Assembly (NCBI GenBank): GCA_035318745.1 | Contig: DATHEA010000031.1 | Span: 62,001-126,000, forward strand | DNA from: VRUE01 sp035318745 | GTDB taxonomy: Bacteria > Actinomycetota > Thermoleophilia > Solirubrobacterales > 70-9 | Direction of reading: 5' to 3' | DNA: 64,000 nucleotides | Shown here: positions 7,847 through 16,654 of the stretch, piece by piece | Layout of the letters: the number at the start of each line of letters is the position of its first letter | How positions within the stretch are numbered: position 1 is the first letter of the stretch | The notes under the pieces: generated by a model | The model's database searches: none | What the model was told of the DNA's origin: nothing | What the model saw: the letters and a program-made list of their open reading frames with translations, nothing else | Made by a program: the position numbers and the translations under genes

Positions 7847-8275
7847 TCAGTCGGCAGATGCGAGCTTGACGCCGCCGTCCGCGGTCACGGTCCAGTGCGG
7901 GTTGTGGGCGACCTCCCATGGGTGTCCGTCGGGGTCGATGAAGACCGCGCTGTAGCCGCCCCAGAAGGTCTCGGCCGGCTCGCGCCCGATCCGCGCGCCT
8001 GCGGCGCGCGCCTCCTCGATCACCGCGTCGACCTCCGCGCGGGACCCGAAGTTGACGGCGAGCGTTACGCCACCCCAACCGGGAGCGTTCTTGACCATGC
8101 TGTCCTCTGCCAGGCGGGCCCGGTCCCAGAGCGCGACGACCATCTCGCCCGCCTGGAAGAAGACGACGTCGTCGCCGGGGTCGGCCCCGGTCTTCCAGCC
8201 GAGCGCTTCGTAGAAGCGCCGCGCTCGCTCAAGGTCGGTGACGCCGAGGGTGATCACGCTGAGCCGTTGCTTCAT
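7847..8275 (-). CDS. VOC (glyoxalase/bleomycin resistance) family protein
   Basis: 142 residues. N-terminal LSVITLGVTDLERARRFYEALGW and C-terminal SAVFIDPDGHPWEVAHNP are the paired beta-alpha-beta-beta-beta modules of the vicinal oxygen chelate fold, with an E in the last strand as metal ligand. Function could be an isomerase, dioxygenase or binding protein; no substrate is evident. The ATG overlaps the TGA of the GNAT gene upstream (ATGA, 8272-8275), so the two are translated together. Confidence 0.82.
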   Translation of the reverse strand: MKQRLSVITLGVTDLERARRFYEALGWKTGADPGDDVVFFQAGEMVVALWDRARLAEDSMVKNAPGWGGVTLAVNFGSRAEVDAVIEEARAAGARIGREPAETFWGGYSAVFIDPDGHPWEVAHNPHWTVTADGGVKLASAD

Positions 8276-9063
8276 CGGTCCGCCTCGGGTGGCGTGGACA
8301 TGAGCAACTGGTAGCTGAAGATCGTCTCGAATCCCATCCGTAGATAGAGGCTCTCACCCATTGGCGAGGCTTGCAGCGAGGCAATCTCGGCGCCCAGGTC
8401 GAAACCGGCGTTGACGGCGGTTGCGGTCACCATCCAGCCCAGTCCGCGGCCGCGCGCATCGTCGCTGGTCCCGACCCAGTAGATGCCGGCGACGCCGTGA
8501 CTGACAATCGTCATCGCGATGCCGGCGGGGCGGCCGTTGAGGTCGGCGATGAAGGCAGCTGCGTTATCGGCGCTGAGGCCGTCGTGGTTCTCGTAGAAGG
8601 CGAAGATCTCCGGTGGGAAGCCGATGCTGGCGTAGGCGCCGGTTGCGACCCGCCAGTAGTCGGCGGCGTCGCTTGCCGAGACGACCTGCCGCAGCTGGAC
8701 GCCGGCGGGGGAAGGGTGCGCCTCCGCCCTGCGGTCGAGCACCATCTCGGGCATCGCGTAGACCTCTTTCAGCCCGGCTGTTTTAGCGGCATCGATCAGG
8801 TCGCGGTCCTCCGCGGCGCCATCTCGCGCCCAGACGGCGAAGCCGCGCTCGCGACTGGCGAAGAAGGCTTGCGCCCGCCCGAGCAGCTCGCCCGGGTCGA
8901 GCTCGTCGTCGACGCGGAAGGCGGCGTTCGAGATCACCGGGTGGGGCGAGCGGCCGGCACCGAAGACCCACCCGGAGCCCACCTCGATCTCCGCTCCGGG
9001 GTCGAGTTCGAACAACTGCCGCGAGCTGTCAATCAGGTTGAGGTGAGCATCTCGGTTGGGCAT
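8272..9063 (-). CDS. GNAT family N-acetyltransferase
   Basis: 263 residues. The acetyl-CoA binding signature is in the C-terminal half: GIYWVGTSDDARGRGLGWMVTATAVNAG, with R-GRGLG as the pyrophosphate loop, then SPMGESLYLRMGFE. The N-terminal half looks like a degenerate second GNAT fold. The acceptor is unknown. It sits between the amidase gene (its start at 9063 overlaps the amidase stop) and the VOC gene, suggesting one minus-strand operon from 10186 to 7847. Confidence 0.8.
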   Translation of the reverse strand: MPNRDAHLNLIDSSRQLFELDPGAEIEVGSGWVFGAGRSPHPVISNAAFRVDDELDPGELLGRAQAFFASRERGFAVWARDGAAEDRDLIDAAKTAGLKEVYAMPEMVLDRRAEAHPSPAGVQLRQVVSASDAADYWRVATGAYASIGFPPEIFAFYENHDGLSADNAAAFIADLNGRPAGIAMTIVSHGVAGIYWVGTSDDARGRGLGWMVTATAVNAGFDLGAEIASLQASPMGESLYLRMGFETIFSYQLLMSTPPEADR

Positions 9064-9737
9064 CAGCAGCCACCCATTCTGCTCAGCTTGCGCCGGTAGA
9101 TCTGCATAGAGCTATGGCTCCAGTCGCCGTGGGTCTGGTGGCGCAGGCTTGGGACGTCCTCGCGGTGGTAGGGCGAGCTGAGGCTCTCGGCGTGGCCGAT
9201 CACGTCTCGGAGGCGGATCTGGAAGCGGCAGCGCAGGTACTGGGTCAGCAGCAGCGAGGCGTGCAGCTGGCGGTGATCGCCGAGCACGTCTGCGTCGCTG
9301 AAACCGGTGTGCTCGATCCCGATCGCGGTCCAGTTGAGTCCCACCGTGTGCCGGCATCGGGTTCGCAGGTTGACGAGTTGGAAGATGCGCCCGGAGGAGG
9401 AGACGACGAAGTGGGCGCAGACGTTGGGCAGCTCGTGCAGCTCCGGATCGGCGACATCGGGGGCGAACGTGTCGTAGACGGCCGCGGCGGTGCCGGCTTC
9501 GGCGAAGTGCTCGACGATTACGTGGGGATGCTGCAGCCGCCACGTGTGTTCGCCGTAGTGGCGTTGCGAGTAGGCGGACATCTGGCGCTTGCGCTTCGGC
9601 GGAAAGGGGATCAGCCAGCGGGTGATGTTAGGTCGCAGCTGCTGTGGCGAGGTGGCGCCGGCAGGCGGTCCCAGTGGCAGCGCGATCGCGCACGCGAGGA
9701 GCGCCGATGCGACCAGGAGTCGGGCCCTGAAGTTCAG
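9063..9737 (-). CDS. Exported N-acetylmuramoyl-L-alanine amidase (Amidase_2 family); probable CTG start
   Basis: About 224 residues. The N-terminus (NFRARLLVASALLACAIALPLG) is a typical Sec signal peptide. Zinc ligand motifs of the PGRP/amidase_2 fold follow: HVIVEHFAEAG, CAHFVVSSSGRIFQL, GIEHTGF and VIGHAES. It would cleave the amide between muramic acid and the stem peptide outside the membrane. No ATG, GTG or TTG precedes the signal peptide in frame; the only suitable start is a CTG at 9737 that overlaps the upstream TGA as CTGA. Confidence 0.8.
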   Translation of the reverse strand: MNFRARLLVASALLACAIALPLGPPAGATSPQQLRPNITRWLIPFPPKRKRQMSAYSQRHYGEHTWRLQHPHVIVEHFAEAGTAAAVYDTFAPDVADPELHELPNVCAHFVVSSSGRIFQLVNLRTRCRHTVGLNWTAIGIEHTGFSDADVLGDHRQLHASLLLTQYLRCRFQIRLRDVIGHAESLSSPYHREDVPSLRHQTHGDWSHSSMQIYRRKLSRMGGC

Positions 9738-10186
9738 GAGCTGTCGCCGATCGCCCGCTGGCTCAGAGGGTCGCCAGTCGAGGCCAGGTACCGGTCGAGC
9801 GCCTTCGACTTCTGCGTGTCCTCGTAGACCTCGTACTCGCGCAACTTGCCCCAGGAGATGCGCCCCCAGATCACGTAGCGGTTCTCGTAGACCCGCCCGC
9901 CCTCCGGAGAGTCGAGGTGGTCGCGCCCGCGGATGCAGATCGTCTGCTTCCAGGGGAAGCCCTTGAGCACGACCTCGTCGGGGGAGATCTGCAGGCCGGC
10001 GTCGGCAAACCGCTGCAGCCAAGGTTTCAGCTCGACCTTGCCGTTGAACTCTCCGCCCCATGAGCTGTTGCCGGGGAAGCGGAACTGAATGTCATTGGCA
10101 TCGAGGCGCAACGTCGGCTCCAGGTCCCCGGCACTCGCCTTGGCCATGTTGCGGGCGATCATCTTCTTGGCCAGCCAGGACAGCAT
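9734..10186 (-). CDS. NTF2/SnoaL-like small protein
   Basis: 150 residues. The N-terminal helix (LSWLAKKMIARNMAKASAGD) and segments PTLRLDANDIQFRFPG, LQRFADAG and YENRYVIWGRISWGKLREYEVYEDTQK fit a cone-shaped SnoaL/NTF2 fold, which in bacteria binds or isomerises small hydrophobic ligands. No catalytic residues can be named. Its TGA overlaps the probable CTG start of the amidase gene; it is divergent from the SnoaL-like pseudogene at 10256. Confidence 0.65.
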   Translation of the reverse strand: MLSWLAKKMIARNMAKASAGDLEPTLRLDANDIQFRFPGNSSWGGEFNGKVELKPWLQRFADAGLQISPDEVVLKGFPWKQTICIRGRDHLDSPEGGRVYENRYVIWGRISWGKLREYEVYEDTQKSKALDRYLASTGDPLSQRAIGDSS

Positions 10187-10255
10187 CGGCGCCTCCTTCG
10201 GGTGGATCGGGTCCGTTGGAACCTAGCGCGGTCGTGCACTCTTACCATTGGCGCG

Positions 10256-10609
10256 ATGGCGAGCGCCGAGGACACGCTGCGTGCCGCTTACCGGGCGTTC
10301 AACGCACGCGACATCGCCGCCGCGGTCGAGCTCATGCATCCGGAAGTCGATTGGCCGAACGCCTGGGAGGGAGGCCGTGTGGTCGGCCACGAGGCTATCG
10401 CCGACTAGACCCGCCAGTTCGAGTCGATCTCGAGCACGGTCGAGCCCGAGCGCTTCGACCACGAGCCCGACGGCAGCATCACGGTGACCGTGCATCAAAT
10501 TGTCCGCGACGCGGAGACGGACGAGGTCCAAGCCGACACCCACGTCCTTCACCGCTACCGGCTCCAGGATGGCCTGATCGTCCGCATGGATGTGCTGGAT
10601 GCCGCCTGA
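10256..10609 (+). pseudogene. SnoaL-like protein gene interrupted by an in-frame TAG
   Basis: The frame ASAEDTLRAAYRAFNARDIAAAVELMHPEVDWP...VGHEAIAD is a clear SnoaL-like start, and it continues without frameshift after a TAG at 10406-10408 as TRQFESISSTVEPERFDHEPDG to the TGA at 10609 (118 codons in all). In relatives this spot usually reads D-Y-W-T-R; loss of the three bases CTG from TAC-TGG would produce exactly TAG. Thus it looks like a recent 3-base deletion that created an amber codon, or a sequencing error, or genuine readthrough. The ATG at 10256 gives the family N-terminus. Confidence 0.72.
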
Positions 10610-10624
10610 GCCTATCTTTGGCTG

Positions 10625-11446
10625 GTGCTGCGATCACGGCTTGCAATGACGATGCTCACCGTCGCGATCGCCGCAGCTGCCCTTGCTCTTCCCGCTAGGA
10701 GCAGCGCGGACCCAACTGGTGCTCGGACGCCGGGACACTGGGAACCGACCCCGACGACGGCTGCCTGGCAGTGGCAACTACAGAGAAGGATCGATACCAG
10801 CGTTCCGGCGGCTGTCTATGACGTCGACGGCTTCGAAGTCTCGAAGCGGACTGTGCAGCAACTGCATCGGCTGGGTCGCAAGGTCGTCTGCTACCTCGAT
10901 GTCGGCAGCTGGGAGACCTACAGGCCGGACGCGAAGCAATTCCCACAATCGGTCACCGGTCGTCGATACGAAGGCTTCCCGGATGAGCGCTGGCTCGACA
11001 TCCGTCGCTTTCACCTCTTCGCGAAGCCGCTGAAGCGCCGCTTCGACCTCTGCGCACGCAAGGGATTCGATGCGGTCGAGCCGGACAACCTGGCCGGCTG
11101 GGAAAACCACACCGGCTTCCCGATCACCCGCCAAGACCAGTTCCGCTTCAACCGCTGGGTGGCCCGCCAGGTTCGCGCCCGGGGGATGGCGGTGGCGCTG
11201 AAGAACGACGGTGGGCAAGCGAAGGAACTGGTCAACGACTTTGACTTCGCCATCGTCGAGCAGTGCTTTCAGTACGAAGAGTGCGACCCCTACCGCACCT
11301 TCATTGAGCACCAGAAGGCCGTCTTCGAGGCCGAGTACGAACTAGGGCCAGAGCAGTTCTGCCCCGAGGCGAATCAAATCGACTTCAGCGCCATAGGCAA
11401 GTCATACAATCTCTTCGCCCGGCCCTGGCGCCCCTGTCAGCCGTAG
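10625..11446 (+). CDS. Secreted endo-alpha-1,4-polygalactosaminidase-like protein (GH114/TM1410 family)
   Basis: 273 residues with an N-terminal signal peptide (RSRLAMTMLTVAIAAAALA). The TIM-barrel blocks typical of GH114 follow: WQWQLQRRIDTS, VYDVDGFEVS, KVVCYLDVGSWETYRPD, ERWLDIR, GFDAVEPDNLAGWEN and VALKNDGGQ, with acidic residues D/E in the predicted active site. Members cleave galactosamine-rich polysaccharides outside the cell; here the substrate is inferred. The GTG at 10625 is preferred because it retains the positively charged n-region. Confidence 0.85.
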   Translation: MLRSRLAMTMLTVAIAAAALALPARSSADPTGARTPGHWEPTPTTAAWQWQLQRRIDTSVPAAVYDVDGFEVSKRTVQQLHRLGRKVVCYLDVGSWETYRPDAKQFPQSVTGRRYEGFPDERWLDIRRFHLFAKPLKRRFDLCARKGFDAVEPDNLAGWENHTGFPITRQDQFRFNRWVARQVRARGMAVALKNDGGQAKELVNDFDFAIVEQCFQYEECDPYRTFIEHQKAVFEAEYELGPEQFCPEANQIDFSAIGKSYNLFARPWRPCQP

Positions 11447-11486
11447 TGGTCGGCTGTGGGGGAGGCACGCTGAGCGCGCGCACCCT

Positions 11487-12185
11487 TCAGGCTGCCGCCG
11501 CCAGTTCGCCTGCCTGCTCGTCTTCATCGAGCAGCTCGCGGAGGCTTTCCCAGCCGACCTGCTGAGTGGGATCGGCGCGACCGTTGCTGAATTTGATTCC
11601 GGCATCGCGCAGCAGCCATTCGCACCGCTCGGCACCGTGCCCCTCGCTGTCTTCCCAACCTTCGCTGATCACGCCGCCGGAGGCGAGGATGCGATGAGGG
11701 CCGATAAAGGACGGATTCTTGGCTGCGACCCTGGCGACCGTCCTCGCCATCCGCGGGTCATCGTAGACAGCGACAGCGAAGTCGCCGTAAGTGGCCCAAC
11801 GATTGGCCGGCATTAGCCGACTGAGGCGCAGGATGCGGTCACGGCGATGGCTACGAGGCATCCGCCATCGCTTCGGTGCGCTGCCGCCGACCAGCTCGAT
11901 GGTCCCCAAGTCCGTCAGCGAGTTGAGCGCGCTGTGGGCGTTGGCACTGTCGTAGTTGAGATGCGCAGCAATCTCTGCCGCGCTCAGGCCACGCTCGGTG
12001 AACAGTTGCGGCAGAGCGACGATGCGACGCTGGATCGACCCCCGCAGTTGCGGCAGCTCAATCTCCTCCTCGGTCTCGATCAGCGCGGCGAGTTCATTGG
12101 CGTGCGAGTCGTGGGCTGCAGCGAGGCGGCGGTGGAGGCGGATCTCGGCGAGGGCGCGCCCCTCGTTTCGCGGCGATTCGGACAT
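11487..12185 (-). CDS. Alkyltransferase-like (MGMT-fold) DNA-binding protein with N-terminal winged-helix region
   Basis: 232 residues. The C-terminal half (about 116-215) follows the MGMT/ATL DNA-binding domain: RILRLSRLMPANRWATYGDFA, ARTVARVAAKNPSFIGPHRIL and GGVISEGW. The alkyl-acceptor Cys of the PCHR box is absent (GPHRI here), so it should bind alkylated bases without repairing them, as ATL proteins do. The N-terminal part contains a helix-turn-helix-like stretch (GLSAAEIAAHLNYDSANAHSALNSL). The GAGGAG before the ATG is a good ribosome site. A TTGACA-like box and an 18-bp palindrome lie upstream. Confidence 0.72.
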   Translation of the reverse strand: MSESPRNEGRALAEIRLHRRLAAAHDSHANELAALIETEEEIELPQLRGSIQRRIVALPQLFTERGLSAAEIAAHLNYDSANAHSALNSLTDLGTIELVGGSAPKRWRMPRSHRRDRILRLSRLMPANRWATYGDFAVAVYDDPRMARTVARVAAKNPSFIGPHRILASGGVISEGWEDSEGHGAERCEWLLRDAGIKFSNGRADPTQQVGWESLRELLDEDEQAGELAAAA

Positions 12186-12231
12186 CTCTACTCCTCGGTC
12201 GACGGGCGTGGAAAAGTGAAATTTTGTCTTA

Positions 12232-12249
12232 TTGTCAAGTTAGTGACAA
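12232..12249. promoter_or_regulatory. Inverted repeat TTGTCA-N6-TGACAA overlapping a promoter -35
   Basis: TTGTCAAGTTAGTGACAA has 6-bp perfect arms. On the minus strand it contains TTGACA, a consensus -35 box, about 50 bp upstream of the alkyltransferase-like gene's start and followed by an AT-rich spacer. A bound regulator would block this promoter. Confidence 0.5.
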
Positions 12250-12262
12250 GAGAGCACTAATC

Positions 12263-13441
12263 CTACAACCCCATCAGCTTGCCGAGGATCTCCTTCATCA
12301 CCTCGTCGGTGCCGCCGCCTATTGGGCCTAGGCGGGCGTCGCGGACGGCTCGCTCTATGCCGTACTCGCGCATGTAGCCGTAGCCGCCGTGGATCTGGAG
12401 GGCGTCGTCGGCGATCTCGAGGACGGCGCGCTGGGTTACGAGCTTGGCCATGGTCACGTCTTTGATGCAGTCATGGCCCTCGTGGAAGAGACGCAGGGCG
12501 TTGTAGGTGAGGGCGCGGGAGGCCTCGGCCTTGGTCGCCATCTCCGCCACCTTGTGGCGAATTGCCTGGAACTTGCCGATCGGCCGGCCGAAGGCTTCGC
12601 GGTCGAGGGCGTAGGCGACCGTGGTCTCGATCAGGCGCTGCATCGCGCCGACCGCGCCGATCGCCATCAGCAACCGCTCCCAGGCGAAGTTGAACATGAT
12701 CAGTTTGAAGCCCTCGTTTTCCTCGCCGAGCAGGTTCTCCTCCGGCACCTCGACGTCGGTGAAGGCCAGCTCACCGGTGTCGGAGGAGTGCCAGCCCATC
12801 TTCTCCAGCTTCTGTGCCACCTCGTAGCCGGGCATCTCGCGCTCGAGCACGAGGAAGGAGATGCCGTGGTGACCGCCCTCCTTGGTCGTCTTGCAGGCGC
12901 AGACGAGGAAGTCGGCGCGGACGCCGTTGGTGATGAAGGTCTTGGAGCCGTTGACCACGTAGCCGCCCTCGACCCGCTCGGCGAAGGTGGAGATGCCGGC
13001 CACGTCGGAGCCGGCTCCCGGCTCGGTGATCCCCAGCGCACCGATCTTCTCGCCGGCGATGCCGGGAACGAGCCAACGCTGCTTCTGCTCCTCCGTGCCG
13101 AAGTTGAAGATCGGCGGCATCGCGATCGAGGTGTGGGCGTTGAGGCCGGCGGCGACGCCGCCGGAGCCGCCCGAGCGGGCCAGCTCCTCGACCCAGACCG
13201 CATCATGCAGGTAGGTGCCGCCCTGGCCGCCGTACTCCTCGGGGAACTTCAGCCCGAGGAAGCCGACCTCGGCGCAGCGCCGGTAGAGCTCGCGGGGGAA
13301 TTCGCGCGCCGCCTCCCACTCGTCGACGTTCGGCGCGATCTCCTTGGAGACGAAGCGGCTGACCGTTTCGCGCAGCTCCCCGTGCTCTTCGCCAAAGGGC
13401 GGCAGAGTCGCCCTCGCGCCGCTGTCCTTGATCACAGTCAT
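12263..13441 (-). CDS. Acyl-CoA dehydrogenase
   Basis: About 392 residues, FAD-dependent acyl-CoA dehydrogenase that introduces the 2,3 double bond in beta-oxidation. The N-terminal helical domain has LKFPEEYGGQGGTYL; the FAD loop GALGITEPGAGSDVAGI is followed by GSKTFITNG; the C-terminal domain has REAFGRPIGKFQAIRHKVAEM and the terminal QIHGGYGYMREYGIER. The ATG at 13441 has GGAG close upstream; a GTG at 13498 would add 19 weakly conserved residues. Strongly similar in layout to the dehydrogenase at 15390, so the two are probably paralogues. Confidence 0.93.
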   Translation of the reverse strand: MTVIKDSGARATLPPFGEEHGELRETVSRFVSKEIAPNVDEWEAAREFPRELYRRCAEVGFLGLKFPEEYGGQGGTYLHDAVWVEELARSGGSGGVAAGLNAHTSIAMPPIFNFGTEEQKQRWLVPGIAGEKIGALGITEPGAGSDVAGISTFAERVEGGYVVNGSKTFITNGVRADFLVCACKTTKEGGHHGISFLVLEREMPGYEVAQKLEKMGWHSSDTGELAFTDVEVPEENLLGEENEGFKLIMFNFAWERLLMAIGAVGAMQRLIETTVAYALDREAFGRPIGKFQAIRHKVAEMATKAEASRALTYNALRLFHEGHDCIKDVTMAKLVTQRAVLEIADDALQIHGGYGYMREYGIERAVRDARLGPIGGGTDEVMKEILGKLMGL

Positions 13442-13602
13442 CGCTCCGGACGCTAGCGGTTTCACGAAATCGAAACGGTTCGTCAACTGAATGGTCACGG
13501 GTCTTCAGCACCTCGTTAACAGCCGCCTTCCAACCCCCGCTTAGCGTCGCCGTAGCGCGCTCGCCACTGCGGCAAGCGTGGAAAATCTGAAAGGAGAAGC
13601 AG

Positions 13603-15240
13603 GTGATACGACGCAAGCAGACGCTTTCGCTGCTCGTCGCCGGGGCCATGTGCATCGGCGCTGTGTTTTCCGCCGGCGCGGTGGCTTCGCCGCCGAGCTG
13701 GCCCAGCCTCACCAGCGTGCCCACTGCCAACACGAGGTCGGATGGCTACGCGCCGGTGAGCAAGCTCTCGCCCGAGCTGACCCAGTCCGTCGTGGCGCAG
13801 GGGGCGACGCGGCTCGAGAATCCCTCGCCCCTCACCTCGTTCTATGGCTACAACAACGACGTCCTGAACACGGCCAGCAACCCGCAGATGGTTCCGATCC
13901 CGGCCAACCCCGCCACCGAGGCGCACAAGACCGAGCCGGACGAGAACACCTACCTCGTCTTCAAGCACGGCCTTGACGGCGCCGATTCCGGCTACGACTA
14001 TGGGACTCATTTCCTCTTCCAGGGGCACGAGGGCGGTGCCGGTAGTGCCGGCTACGTCACCCGCGTCAACCTCGACGCCGACGCCGAGCACCGGGTGTCC
14101 TTGCTGGCCACCACCGATGTCGGCGGCAAACAGATCGCCACGATCGACGGCTCGACCTGGGACCCGTGGGCGAAGCGCCTGCTGTTCACCACCGAGAACA
14201 CCGGCGCGCCGACCTACGCGGCGACGCCCAACTTCCCCTCAGCCGTCGTCGACGTTTCCGGAGCGCTCGGCCGCGGTGGCTACGAGGGCATCCAGGACGA
14301 CTCCGACGGCAACATCTGGATCGTCGAGGACGTCGGTGGTTCGAGCAAGCCCGGCACCACTGCGAAGCGTCCCAACAGCTTCGTCTACCGCTATGTGCCG
14401 GCTCACCCCGGCGACCTCCAGCACGGCAAGCTGCAGGCGTTACAGGTGCTGAACGGCAAAGGCGAACCGATCACGTTCGCCAGCCAGGAAGCGCTGAACA
14501 GCTCCGATCAGCTCGAACTGCACACCTACGGCAAATCGTTCAAAACGAAATGGGTGACGATCCACGACACGGGGATCGACGGCAACACCCCATTCGTTGC
14601 GACCGACCTCGCCAAGGCCGCCAACGCGGCGCCGTTCAAGCGCCCGGAGAACGGCCGCTTCCAGCCGGGCTCGAAGTTCAAGACATTCTTCTTCGACGAG
14701 ACCGGGGACACCAACGCGACCAGCCCCGAGAACGCCGGCGCCGGTGGCTGGGGTTCGATCATGAAGCTCGCGCAGAGCAGCCCGAGTGCCGGCATCGGCA
14801 CGCTGACGATGTTCTACCGCTGCGACGAAGTGCACAGCGGCATCGACAACGCAACGTTCATCTCGCGGGACCAGATCGCCTTCGTCGAGGACGCGGGGGA
14901 CACCCTGCACGGCCAGCGCAACGCGCTCGACTCCGGTTACGCCTGGGACGTCGGTCGCGACTACTCGAATTCCGCGAACCAGCCCGTCCGCTGGTTGGCC
15001 GAGGGCCGCGACGCCTCGGCGACGATCGACGCCGCCAACGGTGGCTTCGGCAAGAACGACGGCGACAACGAGATCACCGGCGCGGTCGTCTCCGACGGAG
15101 ACATCGACACCGACGGTGTTCTAGGCGCCAAGTTGCCCGATCTCGGCAACGACAAGTGGCGCTGGTTCTACACCCAGCAGCACGGCGACAACAGGACCTA
15201 CGAGGTGACCGTGAACGACAGCCACCACCACGATGACTAG
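13603..15240 (+). CDS. Exported PhoX/DUF839-family protein (possible alkaline phosphatase)
   Basis: 545 residues with a Sec signal peptide (RRKQTLSLLVAGAMCIGAVFSAGAVA). Blocks such as STWDPWAKRLLFTTEN, GGYEGIQDDSDGNIWIVEDVGG, RPNSFVYRYVP and ISRDQIAFVEDAGD match the DUF839/PhoX beta-propeller, in which calcium- and iron-dependent phosphatases occur. Whether this member hydrolyses phosphoesters is not certain; the metal-binding Cys cannot be placed by eye. The GTG start has AAAGGAG nearby. The C-terminus is a His-rich tail (SHHHHDD). It is convergent with the second acyl-CoA dehydrogenase, separated by hairpin family 2. Confidence 0.75.
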   Translation: MIRRKQTLSLLVAGAMCIGAVFSAGAVASPPSWPSLTSVPTANTRSDGYAPVSKLSPELTQSVVAQGATRLENPSPLTSFYGYNNDVLNTASNPQMVPIPANPATEAHKTEPDENTYLVFKHGLDGADSGYDYGTHFLFQGHEGGAGSAGYVTRVNLDADAEHRVSLLATTDVGGKQIATIDGSTWDPWAKRLLFTTENTGAPTYAATPNFPSAVVDVSGALGRGGYEGIQDDSDGNIWIVEDVGGSSKPGTTAKRPNSFVYRYVPAHPGDLQHGKLQALQVLNGKGEPITFASQEALNSSDQLELHTYGKSFKTKWVTIHDTGIDGNTPFVATDLAKAANAAPFKRPENGRFQPGSKFKTFFFDETGDTNATSPENAGAGGWGSIMKLAQSSPSAGIGTLTMFYRCDEVHSGIDNATFISRDQIAFVEDAGDTLHGQRNALDSGYAWDVGRDYSNSANQPVRWLAEGRDASATIDAANGGFGKNDGDNEITGAVVSDGDIDTDGVLGAKLPDLGNDKWRWFYTQQHGDNRTYEVTVNDSHHHDD

Positions 15241-15272
15241 GTCGGTCGCCTAACCGCAGGCTGCCAAGAAAG

Positions 15273-15382
15273 GGCCATTCGGGTAGGAGTGAAACGTCTT
15301 GTACTTTTTCGTCGATTGTCTCGGGCGTCAGCTCGACCGCGATACACCGAAAAAGTTAAGTGGAACCCCTGCCCGAATGGCC
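15273..15382. repeat. Hairpin repeat, family 2 copy 1
   Basis: A 110-bp element between convergent genes. The outer arm GGCCATTCGGG pairs with CCCGAATGGCC. Inside lie the conserved strips TGAAACGTCTTGTACTTTTTCG-like (left), CTCGGGCGTCAGC (middle) and CCGAAAAAGTTAAGTGGAA (right), shared with 42012-42124, whose outer arms are different. The inner stem CTTTTTCG/CGAAAAAG could act as a two-way terminator for the PhoX-like and dehydrogenase genes. Confidence 0.85.
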
Positions 15383-15389
15383 TTAACTC

Positions 15390-16607
15390 TTAAAGCCCGT
15401 AGGAGCGGCCGATCACGTCGAGCATCACCTCGTCGGTCCCGGCGCCGATCCGGTTGAGGCGGACGTCGCGGTAGGCACGCTCGATCTCGTACTCCTTCAT
15501 GTAGCCGTAGCCGCCGAGGATCTGGATGCACTCGTCGGCGACCTCGCAGCCGACGCGTGAGGCGAAGAGCTTGGCCATCGTGATCTCCCGCACCGGGTAC
15601 TCGCCGTTGGCGAAGCGCCAGGCGGTCGCGTAGGTGAACTGCTTCGCCGCCTCGGTCTTCGTCGCCATCTCGGCGAACTTGTGGCGGATCGCCTGGAACT
15701 TGCCTATCGGGCGGCCGAAGGCTTCGCGTTCCTTTGCGTAGTCGAGCGTCTTCTCGATCATCCGCTCGCATCCCGCGTGGGAGCCGGCGGCGGCGACCAG
15801 CCGCTCGCCCTGGAGCTCCCAGGCGATGTGGTAGAAGCCTTTGCCGACCTCGCCCAACACGGCGCCGGCCGGGACGCGGACGTCTTCGAAGGCCAGCTCG
15901 CCGGTGTCGGAGGCGTGCATGCCCATCTTCTCCAGCTCGGCGGAGACCGTGAAGCCCGGTACCTTCTCGCCGTTCTCGTCGCGCAGGTCGATGACGAAGA
16001 GCGTGATCCCGGCGTGGCGCTCCTCCGGGTCGGTCTTGCAGACGAGGACGATGAAGTCGGCGCGGGGGCCGTTGGTGATGAAGGTCTTGGAGCCGTTGAT
16101 CACGTATTCGTCACCATCGAGGATCGCGGTGGTGCGGATGCCGGCGACGTCGGAGCCGGCGCCCGGCTCGGTGATCCCCAGGCTGCCCACCTTCTCGCCC
16201 TTGATCCCCGGCACCAGGTATCGCTGTTTCTGCTCCTCGGTCCCCAGGAGGTGGATAGGGGGGAGGACCATGTCGGTCTGCACGGCGAAGCCCATGTTGG
16301 TCCCGCCGGAGCCCGAGTAGCTCATGCACTCGGCACGGACCAGCGAGTAGAAGTAGTCGCCGCCCTGACCGCCGTATTCCTCCGGGAGGCAGAGGCCGAG
16401 ATAGCCGAGCTCGCCCGCCCGCGCCATCTTCTCAGTCGGCCAGTAGGTGTCCTCCCACTCGTTGCGGTGCGGCCAGAGCTCCTTCTTGACCCAGGCCTGC
16501 ATCGACTCGCGCAGGTCTTCGTGCTCCTGGCTGAAGATGAAGTGCTTGCGGCCCGCCTCGTGGTCGGGCTTGATGACGGTTGAGCTGCCGTTCGTCGCGG
16601 TCGCCAC
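15390..16607 (-). CDS. Acyl-CoA dehydrogenase
   Basis: 405 residues. LCLPEEYGGQGGDYF, LGITEPGAGSDVAGIRT, GSKTFITNG, REAFGRPIGKFQAIRHKFAEM and ILGGYGYMKEYEIERAYRD are the standard acyl-CoA dehydrogenase blocks. The GTG at 16607 is chosen because GAGGAGAG precedes it by a normal distance. It is divergent from the enoyl-CoA hydratase operon at 16707 over a 99-bp region, which fits co-regulation of consecutive beta-oxidation steps. Confidence 0.93.
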   Translation of the reverse strand: MATATNGSSTVIKPDHEAGRKHFIFSQEHEDLRESMQAWVKKELWPHRNEWEDTYWPTEKMARAGELGYLGLCLPEEYGGQGGDYFYSLVRAECMSYSGSGGTNMGFAVQTDMVLPPIHLLGTEEQKQRYLVPGIKGEKVGSLGITEPGAGSDVAGIRTTAILDGDEYVINGSKTFITNGPRADFIVLVCKTDPEERHAGITLFVIDLRDENGEKVPGFTVSAELEKMGMHASDTGELAFEDVRVPAGAVLGEVGKGFYHIAWELQGERLVAAAGSHAGCERMIEKTLDYAKEREAFGRPIGKFQAIRHKFAEMATKTEAAKQFTYATAWRFANGEYPVREITMAKLFASRVGCEVADECIQILGGYGYMKEYEIERAYRDVRLNRIGAGTDEVMLDVIGRSYGL

Positions 16608-16654
16608 GGGTCTCTCTCCTCGATTCGAAGTTGCGAGCGGGGGAAGTTGTGGAC

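Noticed and set aside
15681..16583. Open frames antisense to the acyl-CoA dehydrogenase and to the carboxyltransferase (17387-18508)
   Set aside because: Same shadow effect; no family motifs, and the sense strand is fully explained.
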